A stretch of DNA of 48,646 bases, from NCBI GenBank assembly GCA_019239825.1, contig JAFAZK010000075.1, positions 1 to 48,646 on the forward strand, in the 5' to 3' direction. This stretch comes from Verrucomicrobiota bacterium (GTDB lineage: Bacteria > Verrucomicrobiota > Verrucomicrobiia > Chthoniobacterales > JAFAMB01). Below are positions 24,974 to 34,672 of the stretch, piece after piece. Both the position numbers and the translations under genes were made by a program. Numbering within the stretch: position 1 is the first letter of the stretch; the number at the start of each line of letters is the position of its first letter. The notes beneath the pieces were generated by a model. The model made no database searches, was not told where the DNA came from, and saw only the letters and a list, made by a program, of their open reading frames with translations.

Positions 24974-26158
24974 CTATTTGCCGAAATAGCGGTGGAACAG
25001 CTCAATTAGTCCTTTAACCGTCGTTTCTGCCGTGAACTTTTCCTTAACGACGGCCAAACCGTTCTGTCCATAGCGCCTTCGCAGGTCGGAATGTTCGGCT
25101 AGGAAAGCGATTGCGTCCGCCAGCGCATCAGCATCGCCCTCCGGGACGATTAGCCCATTGGTTTGATGGGTGACGATCTCTCCGATTCCCCCTAGCCCGG
25201 TTGCTACCACCGGGAGCCCACTTGCCATCGCTTCAATGATAACGGTTGGGAGATTGTCTCGATCGCCGGTCCCGTCCTCGACGGCCGGGAAAACGAAAAG
25301 ATTACTTTGGGCTAAAAGCTCAACAATTTCCGGCTGAGCTTTTGGACCGGTCAGTTCGACGAACTTGCCAAGCGCAAACTGGTCGATCAATTGACGCAAG
25401 GGAACATGCTCGGGACCGGCCCCCACGATCCGGCAGTGTAATTGTAACCCTTTTGAGACCAGGATGTTACATGCACGGACTAATTCCGCGAAGCCTTTCT
25501 TTGGGATCAAGCGACCGATTGCGATCATTTCCAGCGAGCCGGCCCCTGGATCGGCCTGTCGGAATGGGTCCAGGTTTAGTCCGTTATAAACACGATGAAT
25601 CTTGCCGGCAGACTCAGGAAATTTTGATTGGAGGTATTGGGTACTGAAGTCGGTCTCAGTCGCGACGAACTCTGCGTCCTGAATGAGCTGTCCGAGCGGC
25701 AGGCGTTGGTCCGGCTTTTCGACAAAAATATCGTTGGCATGGCCCGTGAAGCTATATGGGATTCCGAAGAGCCGTTTTATCCACCAGGCGGTCCGCGTGG
25801 CCATCCCAGCAAAATGAGCATGCATCGCGGTAATTTCTTCCTTTTCGAGTAAGGGACCTAAGTGGATGGCCTCATAGAAGCGGTGCTTATCTCTCGGATC
25901 CTGTTTTCGGTTCCAGATATCAGAGAACCGCCTTGCAGCCAGGCGGGTTAATATCTTGAACCGCAGGTTGTTAGAATCGGGCAGATAACGGATGTCGACG
26001 CCATTTAAAGGGATATTAAGCGGCCGGTCATCGTTCGGTCTACGGATTGAAAAAACCGGAACCTGCAGGTTTTGCCGGTAGAGCTCCGCCACCTCGCGAG
26101 CGCAGAAGGTCTTTGTGAAGGCGGGGAACCTTTCAAACAGATAGGCAAGCCGGCGCAC
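24974..26158 (-). CDS. GT4-family glycosyltransferase
   Basis: A 394-residue GT-B glycosyltransferase. The N-terminal half starts RRLAYLFERFPAFTKTF, typical of exopolysaccharide (colanic-acid-like) transferases that use NDP-sugars on lipid-linked acceptors, and contains HAHFAGMATRTAWW and PYSFTGHANDIF. The C-terminal half has the phosphate-binding IGRLIPKKGFAELVRA and the retaining E-x7-E region (VEDGTGDRDNLPTVIIEAM) plus GGIGEIV. It probably transfers a sugar to a growing surface glycan at the inner membrane face. The start is GTG 26158, 7 bp from the arm of an inverted repeat in the divergent gap with atpB. Confidence 0.9.
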   Translation of the reverse strand: MRRLAYLFERFPAFTKTFCAREVAELYRQNLQVPVFSIRRPNDDRPLNIPLNGVDIRYLPDSNNLRFKILTRLAARRFSDIWNRKQDPRDKHRFYEAIHLGPLLEKEEITAMHAHFAGMATRTAWWIKRLFGIPYSFTGHANDIFVEKPDQRLPLGQLIQDAEFVATETDFSTQYLQSKFPESAGKIHRVYNGLNLDPFRQADPGAGSLEMIAIGRLIPKKGFAELVRACNILVSKGLQLHCRIVGAGPEHVPLRQLIDQFALGKFVELTGPKAQPEIVELLAQSNLFVFPAVEDGTGDRDNLPTVIIEAMASGLPVVATGLGGIGEIVTHQTNGLIVPEGDADALADAIAFLAEHSDLRRRYGQNGLAVVKEKFTAETTVKGLIELFHRYFGK

Positions 26159-26164
26159 AGCGGT

Positions 26165-26279
26165 TCTAGGTTCTAGGTTTTAAGTTCTAGGTTTCAGGTT
26201 AAAGGTTGCGCCTCGACCGCGAGCCCGGGCTCCCGGAACTTATAACTTAAAACCTAAAACTTGAAACGTAGAACCTAGA
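26165..26279. repeat. Imperfect inverted repeat of TTCTAGGTT-type units
   Basis: Left arm 26165-26206 and right arm 26236-26279 are imperfect inverted copies built from repeats of TTCTAGGTTT and TTTTAAGTT, giving an AT-rich palindrome in a moderately GC-rich context. It lies between the glycosyltransferase start and the CRP-type site before atpB. A short related piece (GTTCTAGGTTCTAG) occurs at about 46180 upstream of the glgA-like gene. Confidence 0.8.
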
Positions 26280-26289
26280 GCCCGTTCCC

Positions 26290-26307
26290 TTGTGAAAAGT
26301 TTCACAA
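26290..26307. promoter_or_regulatory. CRP/FNR-type operator upstream of the atp operon
   Basis: TTGTGAAAAGTTTCACAA is a perfect 18-bp palindrome and fits the CRP consensus TGTGA-N6-TCACA exactly. It lies 131 bp before atpB and 131 bp from the divergent glycosyltransferase start. A possible -35 box TTGCCA (26313-26318) starts 6 bp downstream, with only a weak T-rich candidate -10 near 26337, so the regulator could control atp, the glycosyltransferase, or both. The identity of the binding protein is inferred from the consensus only. Confidence 0.6.
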
Positions 26308-26438
26308 ATTACTTGCCATAACGGCTAGGTCTTGCTTTTTTACCGAGCCTACCCCTTCGGCCTTTAGGCGTTCTTTGTCTTTTGCTGTTTAAAGATGCGG
26401 GACTATTGTCTTTAGGCCGGTGAAGTACCCCTTAATTT

Positions 26439-27293
26439 ATGCAGGCCACCATCATCCTCGCCGCCGGTGAAATTACGGTGCAGCCCAATAGACTTTTGCC
26501 GAGTCTCGGCTGGTTCACGAACTCATTTGTTTTCACGGTGATTGTGACGGGCCTGATTATCATTGTGGCACGTTCGGCAACCCGCAAGATGGACTTGGTC
26601 CCGAAAGGAGCCCAGAATTTCATTGAGGCGCTGGTAGAAACGCTCTACGACACCTTTGAGAACATTGTTGGCCGTCACATGATCGCAAAGGTGTTCCCGG
26701 TGATTGCGACACTTTTTATCTTCATTTGTGCCGCAAATTGGATTGGCCTGGTTCCGGGAGTGGGAACCATCGGGTGGGGTAAACCTGGTCCCGGCCTCTT
26801 TAGTCTTTCTGAAATCGATCGCCCGCTTTTGCGACCGGCGGACGCCGATCTCAACATGACACTCGGTATGGCGATCATGTTTATGATCTTGTGGTTGATC
26901 TGGACTCTTCGGGATGTGGGTCTGCTTGGCTTCCTCAAAGAGAATTTCGCGCCGAAAGGTCAGGTCGGAGGATGGCTAGGCCCGTTCTTAATCGTCATCT
27001 TCTTGTTCGTTGGGTGTATCGAGATTCTTTCGATTCTCTTGCGGCCGGTCTCCCTGTCGCTCCGGCTTTTCGGCAATATTTTTGCTGGCGAGACGCTTTT
27101 GCACACGATGACGACTCTGGGCTTGGGGCTACCGGTGCCGCTAAACTGGATAGCGGCAATTGTTTTTCCGCTTCCGTTCTTTTTCCTCGAGCTGCTGGTT
27201 GGAGTTCTGCAGGCCTTGGTCTTCTCAGCGCTTTGCGGAGTTTACATCCGGCTCTCCACACACCAACCCGAACCGGGAGGAGCTGGCCACTGA
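26439..27293 (+). CDS. atpB: ATP synthase F0 subunit a
   Basis: A 284-residue membrane protein forming the proton half-channels against the c-ring. The essential Arg is R209 in SLSLRLFGNIFAGE, and the C-terminal helices contain the conserved FFLELLVGVLQALVFSAL. The extracytoplasmic loop (about residues 108-135) is longer and Gly/Pro-rich (GTIGWGKPGPGLFSL). ATG 26439 is the first in-frame start after the promoter region; the Shine-Dalgarno is weak. It is the first gene of the operon; no atpI is seen upstream. Confidence 0.97.
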   Translation: MQATIILAAGEITVQPNRLLPSLGWFTNSFVFTVIVTGLIIIVARSATRKMDLVPKGAQNFIEALVETLYDTFENIVGRHMIAKVFPVIATLFIFICAANWIGLVPGVGTIGWGKPGPGLFSLSEIDRPLLRPADADLNMTLGMAIMFMILWLIWTLRDVGLLGFLKENFAPKGQVGGWLGPFLIVIFLFVGCIEILSILLRPVSLSLRLFGNIFAGETLLHTMTTLGLGLPVPLNWIAAIVFPLPFFFLELLVGVLQALVFSALCGVYIRLSTHQPEPGGAGH

Positions 27294-27384
27294 AATAGAT
27301 TTCTTGCCGGGACCATCCAAGAGCGTGGGCGGTAAGAGCATCCGATAGAAAAACAACCCCAAGAGACAGAGAAGACAAAAGATT

Positions 27385-27630
27385 ATGACATTAGAATTAC
27401 TTCCGATGTTGGCCGACGCAGCGCAAGGTGGGAACATAGCCGCAACCTTGCCCCTCGCTTTCGCTGGCGGCGGAGCAGGTATCGGCGTCGGTTTGGTTGG
27501 AGCAAAGGCGGCGGAAGCCGTGGGCCGCAATCCTGGTGCATTTGGTAATATTTTGACGATGGCGATCATCGGGATGGCGTTGGCAGAAGCCATAGCTATT
27601 TACGGTTTGGTCATTGCTTTCATAAAATAA
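27385..27630 (+). CDS. atpE: ATP synthase F0 subunit c
   Basis: An 81-residue helical hairpin that builds the rotor ring. The first helix has the Gly-rich packing motif GGGAGIGVGLVG, the cytoplasmic loop reads AVGRNP, and the ion-binding carboxylate is E68 in ALAEAIAIYGL. The residue after E68 is Ala, not the Ser/Thr of sodium-binding c-rings, so proton coupling is likely. The gene is 91 bp after atpB, and a strong hairpin follows at 27646-27671. Confidence 0.97.
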   Translation: MTLELLPMLADAAQGGNIAATLPLAFAGGGAGIGVGLVGAKAAEAVGRNPGAFGNILTMAIIGMALAEAIAIYGLVIAFIK

Positions 27631-27645
27631 ATAAGAACTGTGTTT

Positions 27646-27671
27646 GCTGTGGGGAAGAACTTCCCCACAGC
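27646..27671 (+). promoter_or_regulatory. Stem-loop between atpE and atpF
   Basis: GCTGTGGGGAAG (27646-27657) is followed by AA and then its exact complement (27660-27671): a 12-bp GC-rich stem. It lies 15 nt after the atpE stop and 23 nt before atpF. There is no T-run, so it is more likely an mRNA 3'-end stabiliser or processing signal that raises atpE expression over downstream genes than a full terminator. Confidence 0.6.
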
Positions 27672-27694
27672 CCCCCGATATCGCTCTTTGATCT

Positions 27695-28192
27695 ATGAAC
27701 GTCGCCGAACAGTTTGGGGTCTACTGGCCCAACTTGATCGCTCAGATCATTCTTTTCTTCATTGTTTATTGGGTTTTGAGCAAGTTCGCCTTTAAGCCGA
27801 TTATGGCGATGCTGGAAGAACGGCGACGGCGGATTGAAGAAGGCCAGATCAACGCCGAAAAAATTAAGCAACAGCTTGCTGAGGCCCAAACCAAGTACGA
27901 AGAGACGCTCGCCCGGGCAAATGCTGAGGCGCAGCGCCTGATCGATGAAGTTAAGGCTAGCGGCGAGAAGCTCGCGGAAGAGAAGCGGCAGGCTGCTCTG
28001 GCTGAAGCGCAGGAGATTGTTCGGAGGACTCAAGAATCTCTCAGCCTGGAACGCGAACGGACGATGGCCGAATTGAAGAAGGAAGTGGGCCGTCTGGTAG
28101 CCGAGACCACGGAAAAGGTAACCCAAAAAATTTTAACCCCGCAGGATCATCAGAAAATCAACGAAGAAACGGCCCGGCAAATCGCGGCCTAA
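27695..28192 (+). CDS. atpF: ATP synthase F0 subunit b
   Basis: A 165-residue peripheral-stalk subunit: one N-terminal membrane helix (LIAQIILFFIVYWVLSKFAF, about residues 11-30) followed by a long charged coiled coil (for example ERRRRIEEGQINAEKIKQQL and LAEEKRQAALAEAQEIV). It holds the catalytic head still against rotation. Length and architecture match the family. The next gene, atpH, starts 5 nt after the stop, indicating tight coupling. Confidence 0.95.
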   Translation: MNVAEQFGVYWPNLIAQIILFFIVYWVLSKFAFKPIMAMLEERRRRIEEGQINAEKIKQQLAEAQTKYEETLARANAEAQRLIDEVKASGEKLAEEKRQAALAEAQEIVRRTQESLSLERERTMAELKKEVGRLVAETTEKVTQKILTPQDHQKINEETARQIAA

Positions 28193-28197
28193 TTGCC

Positions 28198-28590
28198 ATG
28201 AGAACGACGAAAGAAGCCCGAAAAACTTCCCGACAGCTGCTCAAGCTTAGTCTTACCGACGGGAAATTAGATGAACACAAGGTGAATCAGGTGGTGCAAT
28301 CAGTGTTAACCGAAAAACCCCGGCATTTTGGGGAAGTGCTGAAGGATTACCAACGGCTGCTGCGTCTGGAGGTCGCGAAGCATCATGCGGTGGTAGAAAG
28401 CGCGACCGCTTTAAACACGGACTTAAGCGACTTGTTGGTGACCAAGTTAAAGGCTCGGTACGGAGATGATCTGACGATCGAATTTAAGACTAACTCCACC
28501 TTGCTGGGTGGACTGCGTGTGAAATTAGGAGACGATGTCTGGGACGGGTCGGTCCGCAATCGCCTCCGCACCCTCCAGGAACAGATTTAA
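28198..28590 (+). CDS. atpH: ATP synthase F1 subunit delta, short form
   Basis: A 130-residue protein in the exact operon position of delta (between atpF and atpA), which joins the peripheral stalk to the top of F1. The C-terminal half is recognisable by LTIEFKTNSTLLGGLRVKLG and DGSVRNRLRTLQ, the conserved OSCP/delta end. The family is usually about 170-185 residues, so some 45 residues of the N-terminal helical bundle are missing or highly reduced, although the N-terminus still looks helical. No frameshift is evident upstream, since only 5 nt separate it from atpF. Confidence 0.85.
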   Translation: MRTTKEARKTSRQLLKLSLTDGKLDEHKVNQVVQSVLTEKPRHFGEVLKDYQRLLRLEVAKHHAVVESATALNTDLSDLLVTKLKARYGDDLTIEFKTNSTLLGGLRVKLGDDVWDGSVRNRLRTLQEQI

Positions 28591-28599
28591 CCGGCCACG

Positions 28600-30135
28600 A
28601 TGAGCACGATCCTTGAAGAGTTAGAAACCGCTATTTCCGGGCTTAAGGCGGATACCTCGCGGTCTAACGTTGGGACAGTTCGGGAAGTGGGTGACGGAGT
28701 CGCCAAACTCGAGGGCTTGAGCGACGTGATGCTGAACGAGATGCTCGAATTTCCGGGCGGCCTATATGGTCTGGCTCTAAACCTCGAGGAGGATGAAGTC
28801 GGTGCGATTCTGCTGGGTGATTCCGAAGAGATTAAGGAAGGCTCAGAGGTACGAACCACTGGGAGATTGCTATCGGTTCCCGTGGGCAAGGGCTTGCTCG
28901 GTCGAGTGGTCAACGCTTTAGGCCAACCGATCGACGGCAAAGGCCCGATCAAGTCGGATATTAATTATCCGGTCGAAAGGATAGCGCCCGGCATCATCAA
29001 AAGGCGCAGCGTGAGCGTCCCGGTGCAGACCGGAATTCTGGCGATCGACGCGATGATTCCGATCGGCCGAGGCCAGCGCGAGCTTATTATCGGTGATCGT
29101 GCTACCGGCAAAACGACAGTAGCAGTGGACACCATTATCAGCCAAGCAAAGCTCAATCGCGCTGCCGAAGAAGGTCATCTCAAAAACCATAAACCGCTTT
29201 ATTGCATTTACGTCGCCGTCGGCCAAAAGAACATGAGTGTTGCTAGGACGATCGATATCCTAGAAAAGGCGGGAGCGATGCCTTACACGATTGTAGTCTC
29301 AGCACCGGCGGGAGAAAGCGCTACGAATCAGTACATTGCGCCGTACGCCGGCGCCGCTATTGGCGAATGGTTTATGGACAATGGCATGGATGCCCTCATC
29401 GTCTATGATGATCTCTCGAAGCACGCCGCCGCTTACCGGCAAGTCTCGCTCGTCTTGAAGCGGCCTTCGGGAAGGGAGGCTTATCCCGGGGACGTATTCT
29501 ATCTTCACTCCCGTTTGTTGGAGCGCGCTGCCCGCCTCAGTGAAAAGGAGGGAGGTGGCTCTTTGACCGCCCTGCCGATCGTCGAAACCCAAGCGGGCGA
29601 TGTGTCTGCTTATATTCCCACCAATGTTATCTCTATTACCGACGGGCAGATTTATCTAGAAACGGACCTATTCTACCAAGGGGTACGTCCGGCTATCTCG
29701 GTCGGAATTTCGGTTAGCAGAGTTGGTTCGGCCGCGCAAATTAAGGCCGTCAAGCAAGTGGCGGGATCGACCAAGCTAGATTTAGCCCAGTTTCGCGATC
29801 TGCAAGCCTTTGCTCAATTCGGTTCCGATGTTGATCCCGGCACAAGGAAGAAGCTAGACCGCGGGCAGCGAGTTGTTGAGCTATTTAAGCAGGTTCAATA
29901 CACCCCGTTCGCGGTCGAAATGGAAGTGGTCCTGTTGTTTGCCATGCAGAAGGGATACTTTGACGATGTCCCGGTCGACAAGGTGAAGGATTGCCAGGAA
30001 AAGATGGCAGATTATTTCCGGACGCGGAAAGAGGATGTGCTCAAGGCGGTGCTAGAAAAGCTGGCGATCGATAAGGAGCTCGACCAGCAACTCCAAGCCG
30101 CCATGAAGGATTTCAAATCCTTCTACAAGCCGTAG
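28600..30135 (+). CDS. atpA: ATP synthase F1 subunit alpha
   Basis: A 511-residue non-catalytic nucleotide-binding subunit of the F1 head. The P-loop is G165-D-R-A-T-G-K-T172, where most alpha subunits have GDRQTGKT. Other landmarks are [32 protein letters not shown], the signature [17 protein letters not shown] and the C-terminal helical domain. It starts 9 nt after atpH. Only the Q-to-A change in the P-loop is unusual. Confidence 0.98.
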   Translation: MSTILEELETAISGLKADTSRSNVGTVREVGDGVAKLEGLSDVMLNEMLEFPGGLYGLALNLEEDEVGAILLGDSEEIKEGSEVRTTGRLLSVPVGKGLLGRVVNALGQPIDGKGPIKSDINYPVERIAPGIIKRRSVSVPVQTGILAIDAMIPIGRGQRELIIGDRATGKTTVAVDTIISQAKLNRAAEEGHLKNHKPLYCIYVAVGQKNMSVARTIDILEKAGAMPYTIVVSAPAGESATNQYIAPYAGAAIGEWFMDNGMDALIVYDDLSKHAAAYRQVSLVLKRPSGREAYPGDVFYLHSRLLERAARLSEKEGGGSLTALPIVETQAGDVSAYIPTNVISITDGQIYLETDLFYQGVRPAISVGISVSRVGSAAQIKAVKQVAGSTKLDLAQFRDLQAFAQFGSDVDPGTRKKLDRGQRVVELFKQVQYTPFAVEMEVVLLFAMQKGYFDDVPVDKVKDCQEKMADYFRTRKEDVLKAVLEKLAIDKELDQQLQAAMKDFKSFYKP

Positions 30136-30182
30136 TGTTTCAGAGCATATCCAGCTTCATAAGAGCGAAATCTCTATAGTAA

Positions 30183-31031
30183 ATGGCTAACACGCTGGAC
30201 ATTCGGCGCAGGATCCGGTCAGTCAAAAATACTGCCCAGATCACCAAAGCGATGCAAATGGTGGCTGCGTCCAAGATGCGAAAGGCACAGGCCGCGGCGC
30301 TCGCGGGACGGCCCTACCAGGAAGCGCTGGACCGAGTACTGGGCGCTCTTCATGGCAAGGTCGATCCTCAGGAGAATCCGTTGCTAGAGGAACGCCCGGT
30401 GCACCGCGAGTTGATCGTCGTGATCAGTACGGACAAAGGACTTTGCGGGCCTTTAAACACTAATTTATTCCGGGAGCTGACGACGGTTAATTCAGCCAAC
30501 GCTGGCTTTGTCACCGTCGGGAAAAAAGGAGTCCAGTTTTTGGCCCGAACTCGGAGAGAATTGTTGGCAGACTTTCCCACCAGTGAAATTCCTCGGTTCC
30601 GTGAGATCCGGCCGTTAGCCACCTTTTGCGCGGAGAAGTTCTTGAGCCGTGACGTTGATCAAGTGCGGGTCCTTTACCCGAAGTTTGTTAATACTTTGAA
30701 TCAGCAGCCGACTTTTCATCGGCTACTGCCGATCGCGCCGGCTCAAATCGCCCCTGACCAAAAGCCGCAGGGCGGTGAATTCGTTTTTGAACCGAACGAG
30801 ACTGCGGTTTTAGCTGCGATTCTGCCTCATTATCTTGGTTACGAGATCTACCAGATGGCGCTCGAGGCTCGAGCCTCTGAACACAGCGCGCGCATGGTTG
30901 CGATGAAGAATGCGACAGATAACGCGAAGCAGTTAGTGAAAGACCTTACCTTAGAATATAACAAGGTCCGGCAAGCAAGCATCACGACAGAGTTGCTCGA
31001 AATCACCACCGCTCAACTCGCAGTGCAATAA
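30183..31031 (+). CDS. atpG: ATP synthase F1 subunit gamma
   Basis: A 282-residue central-stalk subunit that rotates inside the alpha3beta3 head. The N-terminal helix has the typical DIRRRIRSVKNTAQITKAMQ, then VISTDKGLCGPLNTNLF, and the C-terminal helix has ARASEHSARMVAMKNATDNA. Both coiled-coil ends are intact. It lies 47 nt after atpA and 12 nt before atpD. Confidence 0.97.
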   Translation: MANTLDIRRRIRSVKNTAQITKAMQMVAASKMRKAQAAALAGRPYQEALDRVLGALHGKVDPQENPLLEERPVHRELIVVISTDKGLCGPLNTNLFRELTTVNSANAGFVTVGKKGVQFLARTRRELLADFPTSEIPRFREIRPLATFCAEKFLSRDVDQVRVLYPKFVNTLNQQPTFHRLLPIAPAQIAPDQKPQGGEFVFEPNETAVLAAILPHYLGYEIYQMALEARASEHSARMVAMKNATDNAKQLVKDLTLEYNKVRQASITTELLEITTAQLAVQ

Positions 31032-32459
<1,428 letters not shown>

Positions 32460-32471
32460 GTCCGGATCGTC

Positions 32472-32882
32472 ATGGCCACCTTGAAGCTGGAGATTGTGAC
32501 ACCGGAAGGCCGGGCGTATTCGGATGATGTCGCGATGGTGGTCCTTCCCTCCATTGAAGGCGAGATCGGGGTTTATCCGGCGCACGTACCCTTAATGACT
32601 CAGCTGTTGCCGGGTGAGCTGCGCATCGTCAAAGATGGCAAGACCACGGAGCTCGTGGTCGGCACAGGGTTTATCGAAGTCACCGGTGATAGCGTTTCCG
32701 TTCTGACCGATAGCGCCCTTGGTGAGGAACAGATTGATGAAAATGCCACCGAGGAAGCGATCAAACGGGCGCAAACCGCTCTGAAGGATAAAAATCTTTC
32801 CTCAGACGACACTGCCGAGGTCGAAGCGTCATTAGCCCGATCTCTTGCCCAAATCCGCTTCAAGCGAAGGCGCCACCATTAG
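32472..32882 (+). CDS. atpC: ATP synthase F1 subunit epsilon
   Basis: A 136-residue central-stalk subunit that couples gamma to the c-ring and can inhibit ATP hydrolysis. The beta-sandwich part reads LKLEIVTPEGRAYSDDVAMV, then LPSIEGEIGVYPAHVPLMT and GFIEVTGDSVSVLTDSA; the C-terminal helical pair follows. It is the last gene of the operon, 12 nt after atpD. A palindromic element starts 6 nt after its stop. Confidence 0.96.
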   Translation: MATLKLEIVTPEGRAYSDDVAMVVLPSIEGEIGVYPAHVPLMTQLLPGELRIVKDGKTTELVVGTGFIEVTGDSVSVLTDSALGEEQIDENATEEAIKRAQTALKDKNLSSDDTAEVEASLARSLAQIRFKRRRHH

Positions 32883-32888
32883 AAGCGT

Positions 32889-33160
32889 GCCTGGAGGGGA
32901 GCCGCTTTTAAGTACGCCCCAACTGCTGGCGATATCGCGCCCTCTCACTTGTGCGACCCCGAAATGTGAAAGCAGGCGGCTCCCGCGAACTACCCAGCGC
33001 GATTTTTCACCCCAGCGGCTCTTTTCGAAACGTCAATAGAGCAGCCACGCGCCACGTCATTTGCGGGAGCCGCCTGTTCTCGCCCGTTTCGGCCAAACAT
33101 GCAATACGGTAGAATATCGCCGGCAGTTGGGGCATGGTCTAAAGCGGCTCCCCTCCAGGC
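32889..33160. repeat. Palindromic element family 1, copy C (fills the atpC/hisD gap)
   Basis: Outer arms GCCTGGAGGGGAGCCGCTTT (32889-32908) and its exact complement (33141-33160) are perfect over 20 bp. The next segment inward, CCCCAACTGCTGGCGATAT (32917-32935), is also inverted (33114-33132) with one mismatch. Inner pair GGCGGCTCCCGCGAA and TTGCGGGAGCCGCC (about 32976-32990 and 33061-33074). It starts 6 bp after the atpC stop and its last base is the first base of the hisD stop triplet on the other strand, so it fills the whole convergent gap and is a natural bidirectional terminator candidate. Confidence 0.9.
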
Positions 33161-34491
33161 TACTGCGTGCTGAACCGGATCTGAGCCGATGCCCCGTGCG
33201 CGTCGAGCCGTTCGGCTTTGCTGAATGAGAGGATAAACGGGACCGATTTTTCTAATGACTCCCGATCCAGCTGAACAATGCTTGTCCGGCGCTGAAATTG
33301 GTCCGCGGTCAATCCCCCGAATGATTTGGCTGCGCCGCCGGTAGGTAGTTCATGACTCGGGCCCGCTATGAAGTCTCCGGCCGCGACCGGTGAATAATTG
33401 CCCAAAAAGATGGCGCCAGCGCTCGTGACCTTATCGGCAAGCTCAGTGGCGCTTTCGGTGACGATAGTGAGATGCTCGGGCGCAAAAGCATTGGCGAATG
33501 CAACGGTCTGTTCCCGGTCACGTGTCAGCACAGCGTAAGCTCGTTTGGCTAAGACATCCTTTAGAAAGGCTTGGCGAGAGAAAGACGGTAAACTCTTCTC
33601 GATCTCGCTTTGGACGAGATCCAAGGTTTGTCTTTCCCACGACGCGACAGCGATGACAGTTCCTGGTCCGTGCTCTGCCTGCGCCATCAGGTCTGCTGCC
33701 ACCCAGGCAGGCACTGACGAGCGATCCGCCAAAATCAAGATCTCACTTGGGCCCGGAAGTAGATCGATGCCGACGTACCCGAACACCTGGCGTTTGGCTT
33801 CTGTTACGAATGCGTTTCCCGGACCGAAGATTTTATCAACCGGGCGAATGGTTTCGGTGCCGAAGGCCAGTGCGCCAATTGCATGAGCCCCACCGATTTT
33901 GTAAATCTCGGTTGCCCCAGCCATCTCTAGGGCCGCCAAAAGAGCGCTATTCATCTGCGTCGAGCCCGACACCGGGGAAACCGCGACGATCTCGGGTACC
34001 CCAACGGCGTTGGCAATTGCCACAGTCATAATGGCAGAGGAAACAAGTGGGGCGGTTCCTGCCGGCACGTAGATCCCTACCCGACGAATCGGGTCAAAAC
34101 GCTCTCCAACCTTCGCGCCCTGGACATTTTCGGCCCGCCAATCGGTCCTTCGGCTGCGTTGTGTGAATTCTTGTACGTTCTGTTTTGAGGCTAATAAGGC
34201 ATCACGGAGCTCCGGATCGAGATGGCCCAACGCCAGCGTGATCTCCTCCCGACCAACCCTGAACTCCTTAGCTGTCAGCTGCGTCTTATCGAATCGCTGA
34301 ACAAAGTCGACCAGGGCAGCATCTCCGTTAGCGCGAATGTCCGACAGGATATCGTGTACCTGCTGGATCAGTTCATTTGAGGGCAGATAGCGCCGGTCGA
34401 AGTCCTTGCGCCAAGCGGTTTCGCCTTGTGAAGTGAGATCGACAAAATTCATTTGCACCGAAGCTGTAGCCCGCGCGCCTGTGGAATTCAT
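33160..34491 (-). CDS. hisD: Histidinol dehydrogenase
   Basis: A 443-residue enzyme for the last two steps of histidine biosynthesis, oxidising L-histidinol to L-histidine with NAD+ via a zinc site. Seen in sequence: VGIYVPAGTAPLVSS, IYKIGGAHAIGALAFGT, KIFGPGNAFVTEAKR, LPGPSEILILAD, the zinc ligands in MAQAEHGP (Gln and His) and AAGDFIAGPSHELPTGG (Asp), and the final zinc His in DAHGASA. All conserved blocks are present. ATG 34491 is the longest start; a Met 13 residues in (34452) is an alternative. No other his gene is nearby, so histidine genes are dispersed. Confidence 0.96.
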   Translation of the reverse strand: MNSTGARATASVQMNFVDLTSQGETAWRKDFDRRYLPSNELIQQVHDILSDIRANGDAALVDFVQRFDKTQLTAKEFRVGREEITLALGHLDPELRDALLASKQNVQEFTQRSRRTDWRAENVQGAKVGERFDPIRRVGIYVPAGTAPLVSSAIMTVAIANAVGVPEIVAVSPVSGSTQMNSALLAALEMAGATEIYKIGGAHAIGALAFGTETIRPVDKIFGPGNAFVTEAKRQVFGYVGIDLLPGPSEILILADRSSVPAWVAADLMAQAEHGPGTVIAVASWERQTLDLVQSEIEKSLPSFSRQAFLKDVLAKRAYAVLTRDREQTVAFANAFAPEHLTIVTESATELADKVTSAGAIFLGNYSPVAAGDFIAGPSHELPTGGAAKSFGGLTADQFQRRTSIVQLDRESLEKSVPFILSFSKAERLDAHGASAQIRFSTQ

Positions 34492-34672
34492 CTGGAAATC
34501 GTCCGTTGATTTACCCGAACTTCCGAGCGTATCGTCTCCTTCAGATTTTTAAGCACGCACCAGAGCCCTTGACCCGTCTTGGCAGCTTCCCGGGGCAGGC
34601 CTCGGTAATAAAGAATTTCTCAACGTGAACTCGCCCGATTTACGAGCCCATCTTTAAGACGTCAGCGCATCG

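Noticed and set aside
26159..26438. atpI or another small gene before atpB
   Set aside because: The gap contains an inverted repeat, a CRP-type site and promoter-like sequence, but no ORF with membrane-protein features.
34492..34672. Sigma70 promoter TTGACC ... TAATAA for the flippase-like gene
   Set aside because: The two hexamers are separated by about 31 bp, too far apart for a normal promoter.
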